A stretch of DNA of 11,694 nt from Actinomycetes bacterium (GCA_023430425.1 JAEZAR010000459.1:1-11694), one strand, 5' to 3'; positions 1-8,677 are shown, numbered from the stretch's first letter. Numbers and translations are program-made. The notes: generated from the sequence alone by a model not told the origin.

Positions 1-17
1 GCGCGGACGACCCGCGC
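1..17 (-). terminator. Possible hairpin downstream of pyk, cut by window edge
   Basis: A perfect 6-base inverted repeat, GCGCGG and CCGCGC, flanks a 5-base loop about 20 bases past the pyk stop codon. The stem may continue beyond position 1, which is not visible. No T-run follows within view. It could end the pyk transcript, but short GC stems arise by chance in DNA this GC-rich, so the call is weak. The rest of positions 18-37 shows nothing recognisable. Confidence 0.25.
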
Positions 18-37
18 CGGGGGCGCCGACACGTCGC

Positions 38-1465
38 TCAGCGGCGCGGGCTGTCGCCACCGATGCGGTGCACGACCAGGGAGTTCGTCGTGCCGGGGAC
101 GCCGACCGGCGCGCCGAACACGATCACCACGAGGTCCCCGTCCTCCGCGAGGCCGTTGACCAGCAGCGTCTGGTCCACCTGCAGCACCATCGCGTCGGTG
201 TGGGCGACGTGGGGCACCTGGTGCGTCTGCACGCCCCAGCTGAGCGCGAGCCGCGTGCGGACCTCGGGCAGCGGCGTGAACGCGAGCAGCGGGATCGGCG
301 AGCGGAGCCGCGACATCCGTCGCGCCGAGTCACCGCTCTGGGTGAACGTGACGAGGTACTTCGCCCCGAGCGTCTCGCCGACCTCGGCGCCTGCGTGGGT
401 GACGGCGCCGCCGCGGGTCTGCGGGCTCCACCCCAGCGGGGCGATCCGGTCCTTGCCGTGCTGCTCGGTGTTCTCGATGATCCTGGCCATCGTCCGCACG
501 GCCTCGATGGGGTACTCCCCCACGCTCGTCTCGCCGGACAGCATGACGGCGTCGGCGCCGTCGAGCACGGCGTTCGCGCAGTCGGAGGCCTCGGCACGCG
601 TCGGCCGTGGCGCGGAGATCATGGACTCGAGCACCTGCGTCGCGACGATCACCGGCTTGGCCGACCGCCGGGCCAGCTCGATCGCCCGCTTCTGGACGAT
701 CGGCACCATCTCGAGCGGGAGCTCCACGCCCAGGTCGCCGCGGGCGACCATGATCCCGTCGAACGCCTCGATGATCTCGAGCAGGTTGTCGACCGCCTGC
801 GGCTTCTCGATCTTGGCGATGACCGGGGCCGTGCGCCCCTCCTCGTCCATGATGCGCCGCACGTCGTCGTAGTCCGCGGCCGAGCGCACGAACGACAGGG
901 CGATGAAGTCCGCGCCCAGGCGCAGCGCCCAGCGCAGGTCCTCCTCGTCCTTGTCCGACAGAGCCGGGACGCTCACCGCGACGCCGGGCAGGTTGAGGCC
1001 CTTGTTGTTGGACACCGGCCCGCCGACCTCGACACGGGTGACCACGCGGTTGCCCTCGACCGCGGTGATCCGCACGGCGACGCGGCCGTCGTCGATGAGG
1101 ATGCGGTCGCCGGGTCGTGCGTCGCCGGGCAGGCCGGCGTAGGTGGTCGAGGCGAGCTCCTTGGTGCCCGGCACGTCGTCCGTCGTGATCGTGAAGACGT
1201 CGCCCTCGGCGAGCTCGACCTTGCCGTCCCCCTCGAACCGGCCCAGCCGGATCTTGGGTCCCTGCAGGTCCACGAGCACCGCCACCGCCCGGCCGGACGC
1301 CTTGGCGGCGGCCCGCACGTGGCCGATGATCGCCTCGTGCTCCTCGGGCGACCCGTGGCTCCGGTTGATCCGGGCCACGTCCATCCCGGCGTCCACGAGT
1401 GCCTGGATCTGCTCCGGCGTCTGGGTCGCGGGGCCCGTCGTGCAGACGATCTTCGCTTTGCGCAT
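38..1465 (-). CDS. pyk: Pyruvate kinase
   Basis: Cytosolic glycolytic enzyme converting phosphoenolpyruvate and ADP to pyruvate and ATP. The 475-residue length is usual for bacterial pyruvate kinase. The N-terminal TIM barrel starts at KIVCTTGPA (residues 4-12), with R32-x-N34-x-S36-H37 for phosphate and cation binding. The B domain is inserted at roughly 72-165. The signature PVIAKIEKPQAV holds the catalytic Lys218 and metal ligand Glu220, ARGDLG carries metal ligand Asp244, and ATQ holds Thr276. The C-terminal allosteric domain runs from about 350 and retains FTQSGDSARRMSR. DLQGPKIR has Lys71 where K+-dependent enzymes have Glu, suggesting K+ independence. Residue 35 is Arg (NRSHG) instead of the usual Phe or Leu. 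The ATG start fits the family N-terminus; a GGAG lies only 2 bases upstream, too close to act as a ribosome site, while a -10-like hexamer sits exactly where a leaderless mRNA needs it. It is separated from gltD by 118 bases and is probably its own transcription unit. Confidence 0.97.
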   Translation of the reverse strand: MRKAKIVCTTGPATQTPEQIQALVDAGMDVARINRSHGSPEEHEAIIGHVRAAAKASGRAVAVLVDLQGPKIRLGRFEGDGKVELAEGDVFTITTDDVPGTKELASTTYAGLPGDARPGDRILIDDGRVAVRITAVEGNRVVTRVEVGGPVSNNKGLNLPGVAVSVPALSDKDEEDLRWALRLGADFIALSFVRSAADYDDVRRIMDEEGRTAPVIAKIEKPQAVDNLLEIIEAFDGIMVARGDLGVELPLEMVPIVQKRAIELARRSAKPVIVATQVLESMISAPRPTRAEASDCANAVLDGADAVMLSGETSVGEYPIEAVRTMARIIENTEQHGKDRIAPLGWSPQTRGGAVTHAGAEVGETLGAKYLVTFTQSGDSARRMSRLRSPIPLLAFTPLPEVRTRLALSWGVQTHQVPHVAHTDAMVLQVDQTLLVNGLAEDGDLVVIVFGAPVGVPGTTNSLVVHRIGGDSPRR

Positions 1466-1471
1466 GGCTCC

Positions 1472-1477
1472 AGCCTA
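1472..1477 (-). promoter_or_regulatory. Candidate -10 box of pyk, leaderless geometry
   Basis: On the minus strand the hexamer TAGGCT fits the actinobacterial -10 pattern TAnnnT and ends 6 bases before the pyk ATG, which would place the transcription start on the A of the start codon. No usable Shine-Dalgarno sequence is present. The -35 region has no TTGACA-like match and lies within the GC inverted repeat at 1484-1512. Leaderless mRNAs are common in actinobacteria; the assignment here is inference from spacing. Confidence 0.45.
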
Positions 1478-1483
1478 TTGCTC

Positions 1484-1512
1484 GCCCCCGGGACCCACCC
1501 GGGCCCGGGGGC
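1484..1512 (-). terminator. GC-rich hairpin between gltD and pyk
   Basis: Perfect 9-base inverted repeat GCCCCCGGG (1484-1492) and CCCGGGGGC (1504-1512) with an 11-base loop. A self-complementary 12-mer, CCCGGGCCCGGG (1498-1509), is nested in it. It lies 71 bases past the gltD stop. It lacks a U-tract, as many actinobacterial terminators do, so it most likely ends the gltBD transcript. It also covers the position of a pyk -35 element, so it could instead be an operator for pyk; the sequence alone does not decide. Confidence 0.5.
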
Positions 1513-1583
1513 CTCCGACCCCGGCGGGACGTGTTCGGCTCCCCGCGCGGCCGCCGGGTCGCCGCGCAGGACCAGCTCGTGCG

Positions 1584-3095
1584 CTAGGGCCGCATCGGCC
1601 GCGAGGCGGGCGTGACGGGGACCGGCAGCTCCGAGCCCCGGCGCAGCGGGACGCCCTCCTCGGGGAACTCCTGGCGCCCCCCGTTGCGCAGGTACGCGTC
1701 GACCGCGGCCGCCGCCGCGCGCCCCTCGGCGATCGCCCACACGATGAGGGACTGCCCGCGCCCCGCGTCGCCCGCGACGAACACGCCCGGCACCGACGTC
1801 GCGTAGTCCTCGCCACGCGCGATCAGCCCGCGCCCGGTGACGTCGGCGCCGGTCTGCGCGGTGAGCACCTCGGTCTCGGGGCCGGTGAAGCCCATCGCGA
1901 GGATGACGAGGTCGGCCGGGATCTCGCGCACCTCGTCGCCCGGCACGCGCGCACCGTCGGGGGTGTACTGCGTGGTGGCCACGCGCAGTCCCGTGACGCG
2001 CCCGTCCGCGCCGAGGATCTCGACGGTGGACGCGAGGAACTCACGGACCCCGCCCTCCTCGTGCGAGCTCGACACCGTGAACACGTGGGGGTCCACGGGC
2101 CAGGGCTCGTTCACCGCACGCTCGTCCGGCGGACGCACGCCGATGTTCAGGCTGGTGACGGAGGCCGCGCCCTGGCGCAGCGCGGTGCCCACGCAGTCGG
2201 AGCCGGTGTCGCCGCCACCGATGACGACGACGTGCCGTCCGGTCGCGAGGACCTGGTCGGGCACCTCGTCGCCGGCGACCACCCGGTTCGCCTGCGTGAG
2301 GAAGTCCATCGCGACGTGCACGCCGGCCAGGTCGGCGCCGGGCACGTCGAGCCGCCGCGGCACCGGGGCGCCGGTGGCGAGCACCACCGCGTCGTACCGG
2401 GCCACGAGCTCGCTCCAGGTGATGTCGACGCCGATCTCCACCCCCGGGCGGAACCGCGTCCCCTCCGCCTCCATCTGGGCGATCCGCCGGTCGATGAGGT
2501 CCTTGGCCAGCTTGAAGTCCGGCACGCCGTAGCGGAGCAGCCCGCCGATGCGGTCGGCCCGCTCGAAGACGGCGACCGTGTGGCCCGCGCGGGTGAGCTG
2601 CTGGGCCGCGGCCAGCCCGGCGGGCCCGGAGCCGACGACGGCCACCGTGTGCCCCGTGAGGAAGTACGGGAGCTGCGGCGTCACGAGGCCCCGGTCGAAG
2701 GACTCGTCAGCGATCGCCTGCTCGACCTGCTTGATCGTCACCGGCGGCTGGTTGATGCCGAGCACGCACGACGTCTCGCACGGCGCCGGGCAGATGCGTC
2801 CCGTGAACTCGGGGAAGTTGTTCGTCGCGTGCAGGCGGTCGCTCGCCTCCGCCCACTGGCCCTTCCACACGAGGTCGTTCCACTCCGGGATGAGGTTGCC
2901 CAGCGGGCAGCCGGCGTGGCAGAAGGGGACGCCGCAGTCCATGCACCGCCCCGCCTGGCGGTGCAGGACCGCCGCGCTCTCGTCGGCCGACCGGTGCTCG
3001 TGCACCTCGCGCCAGTCCATGAGGCGCACGGGGACGGGCCGGGACGGCGGCTCCTCGCGGTGCCGGACCTCCAGGAACCCTCGGGGGTCAGCCAC
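1584..3095 (-). CDS. gltD: Glutamate synthase (NADPH) small subunit
   Basis: Beta subunit of glutamate synthase. It oxidises NADPH through FAD and passes electrons by iron-sulfur clusters to the FMN of GltB, which reduces 2-oxoglutarate plus glutamine-derived ammonia to glutamate. The 503 residues start at [12 protein letters not shown], matching the family N-terminus. N-terminal cysteines in [13 protein letters not shown] (Cys51, 54, 59, 63) and CPAPCETSC (Cys102, 106, 110) provide the cluster ligands. The FAD Rossmann motif VVGSGPAG (153-160) follows, then the NADPH motif [10 protein letters not shown] (291-300), and the closing FAD motif [13 protein letters not shown] (437-449). The GTG start at 3095 overlaps the gltB stop by 8 bases and has a strong GGAGGT 5 bases upstream, so it is co-transcribed and probably translationally coupled with gltB, keeping the subunits near equal ratio. 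Longer upstream reading in this frame overlaps gltB and has no family match. Nothing is missing. Confidence 0.97.
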   Translation of the reverse strand: MADPRGFLEVRHREEPPSRPVPVRLMDWREVHEHRSADESAAVLHRQAGRCMDCGVPFCHAGCPLGNLIPEWNDLVWKGQWAEASDRLHATNNFPEFTGRICPAPCETSCVLGINQPPVTIKQVEQAIADESFDRGLVTPQLPYFLTGHTVAVVGSGPAGLAAAQQLTRAGHTVAVFERADRIGGLLRYGVPDFKLAKDLIDRRIAQMEAEGTRFRPGVEIGVDITWSELVARYDAVVLATGAPVPRRLDVPGADLAGVHVAMDFLTQANRVVAGDEVPDQVLATGRHVVVIGGGDTGSDCVGTALRQGAASVTSLNIGVRPPDERAVNEPWPVDPHVFTVSSSHEEGGVREFLASTVEILGADGRVTGLRVATTQYTPDGARVPGDEVREIPADLVILAMGFTGPETEVLTAQTGADVTGRGLIARGEDYATSVPGVFVAGDAGRGQSLIVWAIAEGRAAAAAVDAYLRNGGRQEFPEEGVPLRRGSELPVPVTPASRPMRP

Positions 3096-6000
3096 GGGCC
3101 ACCTCCAGGATCCTCTCCCACGCACCGGGGGCGGCCGGGTCCAGGCCCTCCGCCGCCGCGGTCCGCAGCGCACCGACCATCCGGTCGTACTCCGTCGGCA
3201 CCACGGCGGTGAACCGTGCGAGCGCCGCCGGCAGGTCCGCGAGCAGCTCGCCGGCACGCGGCGACCCGGTCTCGGCGTGGTGGGCCCGCAGCAGGCGCTC
3301 GACGGTCTCGGCGCCGGTCGCGTCGAGCGGTCGCAGCTCGAGCTCGCCGCCGGCCAGCGCCTGCTGGTTGACCAGCTCGCGCCGCAGGTCCAGGACGTAC
3401 GCGTGGCCCCCGGACATGCCCGCGGCAAGGTTGCGGCCCGTGCGCCCGAGGACGAGGACGGTGCCCCCCGTCATGTACTCGCACGCGTGGTCGCCCACGC
3501 CCTCCACGACGAGCGTGGCCCCGGAGTTGCGCACGCCGAACCGCTCGCCCACGACACCGCGCAGGAACACCTCGCCGGACGTCGCCCCGTACCCGACGAC
3601 GTTGCCGGCGATGACGTCGCGGCTCCCGGACAGCAGCGAGGTCCGGTCAGGACGGACGACGACGCGCCCGCCCGACAGGCCCTTGCCGACGTAGTCGTTG
3701 GCGTCGCCGAAGAGCCGTAGCGTGACCCCGCGCGGCAGGAACGCCCCGAGCGACTGCCCCGCCGAGCCCGTGAGCGTCACGTCGACCGTGTCGTCGGGCA
3801 GGCCGTCGGACCCGAACCGGCGCGTCACCTCGTAGCCGAGCATCGTGCCCACGGTGCGGTTCACGTTGCGCACGGGGACGCTGATCCGCACCGGCTCGCG
3901 GTACTCGAGCGCCTCGCGGGCGAGCCGGATCAGCTCGTTGTCGAGCGCCTTGTCCAGGGCGTGGTCCTGCGTGCGCGTCTGGCGCAGCGCGGCGCCGGGC
4001 GCGGGCTCCGGCCGGGCGAGCACCGGTGACAGGTCGAGCCCGGCCGCCTTCCAGTGGTCGACGACCGCACGCGTGTCGAGGGACTCGACGTGCCCGACGG
4101 CCTCGTCGACCGAGCGGTAGCCCAGCGCGGCGAGGTACTCGCGCACCTCCGTCGCGACGTACTCGAAGAAGGTCATGACGAACTCCGGGCGACCCGAGAA
4201 GCGGGCCCGGAGCTCGGGGTTCTGCGTCGCGACGCCGACCGGGCAGGTGTCGAGGTGGCAGGCCCGCATCATCACGCAGCCGCTCACCACGAGCGGCGCC
4301 GTCGCGAACCCGAACTCCTCGGCGCCGAGCAGGGCGGCCACGACCACGTCCCGGCCGGTCTTGAGCTGCCCGTCGACCTGGACGACGATCCGGTCGCGCA
4401 GGTCGTTGGCCACGAGGGTCTGCTGGGTCTCGGCCAGCCCGATCTCCCAGGGGGTGCCCGCGTGCTTGAGCGAGGTGAGCGGGCTGGCCCCGGTGCCTCC
4501 GTCGTGGCCCGAGACGAGCACGACGTCGGCGTGCGCCTTGGCCACACCGGCGGCCACCGTCCCGACCCCGAACTCGCTGACGAGCTTGACGTGCACCCGG
4601 GCCACCGGGTTCGCGTTCTTGAGGTCGTGGATGAGCTGGGCGATGTCCTCGATCGAGTAGATGTCGTGGTGCGGGGGCGGCGAGATCAGGCCGACGCCAG
4701 GCGTCGAGTGCCGCGTGCGGGCGATCCAGGGGTACACCTTCGTACCGGGCAGCTGGCCGCCCTCGCCGGGCTTCGCGCCCTGGGCGATCTTGATCTGCAG
4801 GTCCGTCGCGTTGACGAGGTACTCGCTGGTGACCCCGAACCGGCCGGAAGCGACCTGCTTGATGGCGCTGCGCCGCTCCGGGTCGCGCAGGCGCTCCGGG
4901 TCCTCGCCGCCCTCCCCGGTGTTCGAGCGGGCGCCGAGCCGGTTCATCGCGACGGCCAGCGTCTCGTGCGCCTCGGCCGAGATCGACCCGTAGGACATCG
5001 CGCCCGTGCTGAAGCGCTTGACGATCTCGCTGACCGGCTCGACCTCGTCGAGCGGTACCGGTGGGCGGACCCCCTCGGCGAAGGTGAGCAGCCCCCGCAG
5101 CGTCATCAGCCGGGACGCCTGGTCGTCCACGCGGCGGGTGTACTGGCGGAAGACGTCCAGCTGCCGCGTCCGCGTGGAGTGCTGGAGCCGGAACACCGTC
5201 TCGGGGTCGAAGAGGTGCTCCTCCCCGTCCCGGCGCCACTTGTACTCGCCGCCGACGCCGAGGCGCCGGTGGGCCTGCGGGTTGCCGCTCGCCGGGTACG
5301 CGTCGGCGTGGCGCGCGGCGGACTCCGCCGCGACGACGTCCAGCCCGACGCCGCCCAGCCGGCTGGTCGTGCCGGTGAAGTACGCCTCGACGACGTCGTG
5401 CGCGAGTCCGACCGCCTCGAAGGTCTGGGCGCCGCGGTAGGAGGCGAGCGTCGAGATGCCCATCTTGCTCATGACCTTCAGCACGCCCTTGCCGAGCGCC
5501 TTGATGAGGTTGGCGACGGCCTTCTCGGGCGACACGGCACCGAGCGAGCCGTCGCGCGCGAGCCCCTCGACCGTCTCCATCGCGAGGTACGGGTTCACGG
5601 CGGCCGCGCCGTACCCGATGAGCAGCGCCACGTGGTGGACCTCGCGCACGTCGCCGGCCTCCACCAGGAGGCTCACGCGGGTGCGCGTGTTCCGCCGCAC
5701 GAGGTGCTGGTGGACGCCGGACAGGAGCAGCAGGGACGGGATGGGCGCGAGGTCTCCGTCGGAGTCCCGGTCGGACAGGACGATGAAGTTCACCCCGGCC
5801 TCGATGAGCCGGTCCACGTGGACGAAGATCTCCTGCATCCGGCGCTCGAGCGCCTCCGCGCCGCCGTCCACCCGGTACAGGCCCCGGATCGTCTCGCACC
5901 GGAACACCCCGGCGAGCGCGGGGTCGCGGTGGATGCGCATGATCTTCGCCAGCTGGTCGTTGTCCAGCACGGGGAAGGGGATGACGAGCTTGCGCGCGTG

Positions 6001-7659
6001 GGTCGGGTCGTCCGCGAGCAGGTTGGGCTCGGGACCGATCGCCCCGCCGATCGACGTCACGATCTCCTCGCGGATGGCGTCCAGCGGCGGGTTGGTCACC
6101 TGCGCGAACATCTGCGTGAAGTAGTCGAAGAGGAGGCGGGGGCGCGCGGAGAGCACGGCGATCGGGGTGTCGGTGCCCATCGCCCCCAGCGGCTCGACAC
6201 CGTCGCGGGCCATCGGGGCGAGGAGCATCGTGAGCTCCTCCTCCGTGTAGCCGAACGCCCGCTGCCGACGCCGCACGGACGCCGGCGTGTGCTGGACGTG
6301 CTCGCGCTCGGGCAGCTGCTCGAGCGAGACGGTGTGCTCCGCGACCCAGGACGCGTAGGGCCGCTGCGCCGCGAGCTGGGACTTGATCTCGTGGTCCTCG
6401 ATGACCCGCCCCGCCCCCGTGTCGACGAGGAACATGCGGCCCGGCTCGAGGCGCCCCTTGCGCACCACGCGGTCCGGGGGCAGCGGGAGGACCCCGGTCT
6501 CGCTGGCGAGGACGACGAGTCCCTCGTCCGTGATCCAGTACCGGCCCGGGCGCAGTCCGTTGCGGTCGAGGACGGCGCCGATGAGCGTCCCGTCGGTGAA
6601 CGCGAGCGCTGCCGGCCCGTCCCAGGGCTCCATGAGGGTGGAGTGGTACTGGTAGAACGCGCGGACGTCGGCGTCGAGCGCCGTGTTGTTCTCCCACGCC
6701 TCGGGGATCATCATCAGCACCGCGTGCGGGAGGCTCCGACCCGCGAGGTGCAGCAGCTCGAGGACCTCGTCGAAGCTGCCCGAGTCGCTCGCGCCGTCGC
6801 TGCAGACGGGCATCAGCGGGGCGAGCTGGCCCAGGAGCTCGCTCGACAGCGTGCTCTGCCGGGCGGCCATCCAGTTCCGGTTCCCGCGGACGGTGTTGAT
6901 CTCGCCGTTGTGCGCGACCATCCGGAACGGCTGCGCGAGCGGCCACGACGGGAACGTGTTCGTCGAGAAGCGGGAGTGGACCAGCGCGAGCTCGGTCGCG
7001 TACCGCGCGTCGGACAGGTCGGGGAAGAACGGCTCGAGCTGCGCCGTCGTGAGCATCCCCTTGTAGGTCAGGGTGCGCGAGGACAGCGAGGCCAGGTACA
7101 CCCCGACCTCGTGCTCCACGCGCTTGCGCACGCGGTAGGTGCGCCGGTCCAGGTCGATGCCCGCGAGGGTCGCCGACGGGTCGGCGACGACGAGGTGGCG
7201 GAACACCGGCATCGACGACCGGGCCGTCGGGCCGACGATGTCCGCGAGGACGGGCACGTCGCGCCACGCGAGCACGTCCAGCCCCTCGTCGCGGACGATC
7301 TTCTCCACGCCCACCACGGCGTCGTGCAGGGCGTCGGGCTCGGTGGGCAGGAACGCCAGGCCGACGGCGTAGCGGCCGGGGGCCGGCAGCACCGCGTCCA
7401 CGACGTCGCGCAGGAAGGCGTCCGGGATCTGCGTGAGGATGCCCGCCCCGTCGCCGGTGTCGGCCTCGGCGCCGACGGCCCCGCGGTGGTCGAGGTTCGC
7501 CAGGGCGGTCAGCGCGTGGTCGACGACGTCCCGACCGGGCGTGCCGCGCAGCGTGGCGACGAACGCCACGCCGCAGGCGTCGTGCTCCGCCGCCGGGTCG
7601 TACAGACCCGTGCGTGCGCGACGCCGTGGCACCGTCGGCCCGGTCGTGGGCACCGTCAT
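3088..7659 (-). CDS. gltB: Glutamate synthase (NADPH) large subunit
   Basis: Alpha subunit of glutamate synthase; with GltD it forms the GOGAT half of the GS-GOGAT ammonia-assimilation cycle in the cytosol. At 1523 residues it is family-typical. Residues 1-28 form a propeptide ending EHDA; cleavage would expose Cys29 of CGVAF as the Ntn amidotransferase nucleophile. The glutaminase domain runs to about 440 with LDHRG (56-60) and HNGEINT (250-256). A central domain follows, then the FMN synthase domain from about 830 with [16 protein letters not shown] (from 984) and [10 protein letters not shown]. The [3Fe-4S] ligands are Cys1128, Cys1134 and Cys1139 (C-x5-C-x4-C in [12 protein letters not shown]). 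The C-terminal GXGXG beta-helix domain starts near 1260 ([14 protein letters not shown]). The ATG at 7659 is chosen because GAGGA lies 8 bases upstream; an in-frame GTG at 7674 has no ribosome site. A promoter and leader hairpin lie in the 127-base gap before it. No GlnR-type site was recognised there. Confidence 0.97.
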   Translation of the reverse strand: MTVPTTGPTVPRRRARTGLYDPAAEHDACGVAFVATLRGTPGRDVVDHALTALANLDHRGAVGAEADTGDGAGILTQIPDAFLRDVVDAVLPAPGRYAVGLAFLPTEPDALHDAVVGVEKIVRDEGLDVLAWRDVPVLADIVGPTARSSMPVFRHLVVADPSATLAGIDLDRRTYRVRKRVEHEVGVYLASLSSRTLTYKGMLTTAQLEPFFPDLSDARYATELALVHSRFSTNTFPSWPLAQPFRMVAHNGEINTVRGNRNWMAARQSTLSSELLGQLAPLMPVCSDGASDSGSFDEVLELLHLAGRSLPHAVLMMIPEAWENNTALDADVRAFYQYHSTLMEPWDGPAALAFTDGTLIGAVLDRNGLRPGRYWITDEGLVVLASETGVLPLPPDRVVRKGRLEPGRMFLVDTGAGRVIEDHEIKSQLAAQRPYASWVAEHTVSLEQLPEREHVQHTPASVRRRQRAFGYTEEELTMLLAPMARDGVEPLGAMGTDTPIAVLSARPRLLFDYFTQMFAQVTNPPLDAIREEIVTSIGGAIGPEPNLLADDPTHARKLVIPFPVLDNDQLAKIMRIHRDPALAGVFRCETIRGLYRVDGGAEALERRMQEIFVHVDRLIEAGVNFIVLSDRDSDGDLAPIPSLLLLSGVHQHLVRRNTRTRVSLLVEAGDVREVHHVALLIGYGAAAVNPYLAMETVEGLARDGSLGAVSPEKAVANLIKALGKGVLKVMSKMGISTLASYRGAQTFEAVGLAHDVVEAYFTGTTSRLGGVGLDVVAAESAARHADAYPASGNPQAHRRLGVGGEYKWRRDGEEHLFDPETVFRLQHSTRTRQLDVFRQYTRRVDDQASRLMTLRGLLTFAEGVRPPVPLDEVEPVSEIVKRFSTGAMSYGSISAEAHETLAVAMNRLGARSNTGEGGEDPERLRDPERRSAIKQVASGRFGVTSEYLVNATDLQIKIAQGAKPGEGGQLPGTKVYPWIARTRHSTPGVGLISPPPHHDIYSIEDIAQLIHDLKNANPVARVHVKLVSEFGVGTVAAGVAKAHADVVLVSGHDGGTGASPLTSLKHAGTPWEIGLAETQQTLVANDLRDRIVVQVDGQLKTGRDVVVAALLGAEEFGFATAPLVVSGCVMMRACHLDTCPVGVATQNPELRARFSGRPEFVMTFFEYVATEVREYLAALGYRSVDEAVGHVESLDTRAVVDHWKAAGLDLSPVLARPEPAPGAALRQTRTQDHALDKALDNELIRLAREALEYREPVRISVPVRNVNRTVGTMLGYEVTRRFGSDGLPDDTVDVTLTGSAGQSLGAFLPRGVTLRLFGDANDYVGKGLSGGRVVVRPDRTSLLSGSRDVIAGNVVGYGATSGEVFLRGVVGERFGVRNSGATLVVEGVGDHACEYMTGGTVLVLGRTGRNLAAGMSGGHAYVLDLRRELVNQQALAGGELELRPLDATGAETVERLLRAHHAETGSPRAGELLADLPAALARFTAVVPTEYDRMVGALRTAAAEGLDPAAPGAWERILEVARG
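3101..3106 (-). promoter_or_regulatory. Ribosome binding site of gltD
   Basis: GGAGGT on the minus strand, 5 bases before the GTG at 3095 and inside the last codons of gltB. It is the strongest Shine-Dalgarno match in the region and fixes the gltD start over any longer upstream reading. Confidence 0.85.
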
Positions 7660-7667
7660 GGACACCG

Positions 7668-7672
7668 TCCTC
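7668..7672 (-). promoter_or_regulatory. Ribosome binding site of gltB
   Basis: GAGGA on the minus strand, 8 bases before the ATG at 7659. Part of it lies in a tiny inverted repeat, GGAC-GGT-GTCC (7660-7670), that could partly mask it in the mRNA. It decides the ATG at 7659 over the GTG at 7674. Confidence 0.7.
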
Positions 7673-7678
7673 ACTGGC

Positions 7679-7697
7679 GCCGGGCGTGGTGCCCGGC
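7679..7697 (-). promoter_or_regulatory. Hairpin in the gltB leader
   Basis: Perfect 7-base inverted repeat GCCGGGC and GCCCGGC around the 5-base loop ACCAC (minus-strand reading), ending 6 bases upstream of the gltB ribosome site and 19 bases from the ATG. It has no U-tract and lies between the candidate promoter and the gene. It could be an attenuating or translation-modulating stem, or a late terminator for readthrough from lgt. The stem is plainly visible; any function is inference. Confidence 0.4.
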
Positions 7698-7740
7698 CGG
7701 CTCAAGGGGATGTGGGGACGTCGTCGGCCCGGGAGGGGCG

Positions 7741-7769
7741 ACGATACCGGGCCGGGTGGGCCCCTCCAA
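7741..7769 (-). promoter_or_regulatory. Candidate promoter of gltBD
   Basis: On the minus strand TATCGT (7741-7746) matches four of six TATAAT positions and the TAnnnT actinobacterial pattern. TTGGAG (7764-7769) shares only TTG with the -35 consensus, but the spacing is exactly 17 bases. The predicted start near 7734 would give a leader of about 75 bases containing the hairpin at 7679-7697. It is the best sigma70-like match between lgt and gltB. Confidence 0.4.
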
Positions 7770-7783
7770 CCCCCTGCCGGGGT
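7769..7783 (-). terminator. Weak hairpin just after lgt
   Basis: A 5-base stem, ACCCC and GGGGT, with a 5-base loop begins 3 bases past the lgt stop codon. It touches the -35 element of the candidate gltB promoter. It has no U-tract and the stem is short. It could give partial termination of lgt transcripts, or be chance in G/C-rich sequence. Confidence 0.2.
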
Positions 7784-7786
7784 GAG

Positions 7787-8677
7787 TCACGCAGGGGTGT
7801 CGACCTCGTTCTCACCGGCTCGGTCGGGAGCGGGCGCGTCGTCGACGGTGCGGAGCTGCGGGCCGGGTTCTCGGCCGGGGTGTCGTCGTCCTACGAGGAC
7901 GAAGGCTACCAGTGCGCCCAGGCCGACCAGGATGGAGGTCCAGACGTTCAGGCGCAGTCCGAGCACCGTCTCGGCGGGGTCGATCCGCAGCAGCTCGATC
8001 CACAGGCGGCCCGCTGTGTACACGACGACGTAGAGCCAGAAGACCCGGCCGTGCCCGAGCCGGTACCGGCGGTCGAGCCACACCAGGAGCGCCGCGCCCG
8101 CGAACGTCCACAGCATCTCGTACAGGAACGTCGGGTGGTACAGGGTCCCCGCCGGGTCGCCGGCGGGCTGGAACTCGGGGTCGATCTGCAGGCCCCAGGG
8201 CAGCGTCGTGGGCGCTCCGTACAGCTCCTGGTTGAACCAGTTGCCGAGGCGGCCGATCCCCTGGGCCACGAGGATCGGGGGCGCCGCCGCGTCGGCGAAC
8301 GTGGACAGGCGCACGCCGGCACGGCGGGTACCGATCCACGCGCCGACGGCACCGAGGGCGATCGCGCCCCAGATGCCGAGGCCGCCCTCCCACACGTACA
8401 GCGCGCTCACGGGGTCCCCGCCGGGCCCCCAGTACGCGTCGGGGCTGCTGACGACGTGGTAGATCCGACCGCCGACGATGCCGAAGGGCACCGCCCAGAA
8501 CGAGATGTCGAGCACCGTCTCACGCTCCCCGCCGCGCTCTGCCCAGCGCCGGGCGGTCCACCAGACGGCGACGACGATGCCGGCCATGATCGCCAGGGCG
8601 TAGGCGCGCAGCGGGAGGGGCCCGAGGTACCACACGCTCTCGGGCGGGCTCGGGATCGAGGTCGGGAGGGTGATCAC
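7787..8677 (-). CDS. lgt: Prolipoprotein diacylglyceryl transferase
   Basis: Integral membrane enzyme that moves diacylglyceryl from phosphatidylglycerol to the lipobox cysteine of prolipoproteins, the first step of bacterial lipoprotein maturation. At 296 residues it has the expected series of hydrophobic segments, near 25-41, 55-75, 100-117, 183-201, 211-226 and 245-263. The signature IGRLGNWFNQELYG (141-154) carries Arg143, Asn146 and Gly154, and LPLRAY gives Tyr26; these align with the essential E. coli residues at the same numbers. Tyr220 and Arg224 fit the C-terminal pair. E. coli His103 is replaced by Glu97 in WEGGLG, which I recall as usual in actinobacteria. A charged, Pro-rich tail (264-296) follows the last segment. 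The GTG start at 8677 gives a family-like N-terminus (ITLPTSIPSPPESVW). There is no Shine-Dalgarno; a TAGCCT box 6 bases upstream suggests a leaderless transcript, besides readthrough from trpA, which ends 9 bases upstream. Confidence 0.96.
   Translation of the reverse strand: MITLPTSIPSPPESVWYLGPLPLRAYALAIMAGIVVAVWWTARRWAERGGERETVLDISFWAVPFGIVGGRIYHVVSSPDAYWGPGGDPVSALYVWEGGLGIWGAIALGAVGAWIGTRRAGVRLSTFADAAAPPILVAQGIGRLGNWFNQELYGAPTTLPWGLQIDPEFQPAGDPAGTLYHPTFLYEMLWTFAGAALLVWLDRRYRLGHGRVFWLYVVVYTAGRLWIELLRIDPAETVLGLRLNVWTSILVGLGALVAFVLVGRRHPGREPGPQLRTVDDAPAPDRAGENEVDTPA

Noticed and set aside
68..3212. Long plus-strand open frames opposite pyk and gltD
   Set aside because: They are complementary shadows of pyk and gltD, without ribosome sites or recognisable motifs.
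7660..7674. GTG at 7674 as the gltB start
   Set aside because: It has no ribosome site, whereas the ATG at 7659 has GAGGA 8 bases upstream; the difference is five propeptide residues that are removed anyway.
3647..7705. Second long minus-strand open frame inside gltB
   Set aside because: It is frame-shifted relative to GltB and yields a low-complexity Arg/Ala/Gly/Pro product; stop codons are rare in this composition, so open length is not evidence.
4054..7785. Very long plus-strand open frame opposite gltB
   Set aside because: It is the antisense shadow of a GC-rich gene: the product is rich in Arg, Asp, Val, Gly and His with no domain, while the minus strand encodes intact GltB across the same span.
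7660..7786. GlnR-type nitrogen regulator box or known riboswitch before gltB
   Set aside because: I searched by eye for GTnAC-n6-GAAAC-like spacing and for conserved riboswitch cores and found no convincing match.
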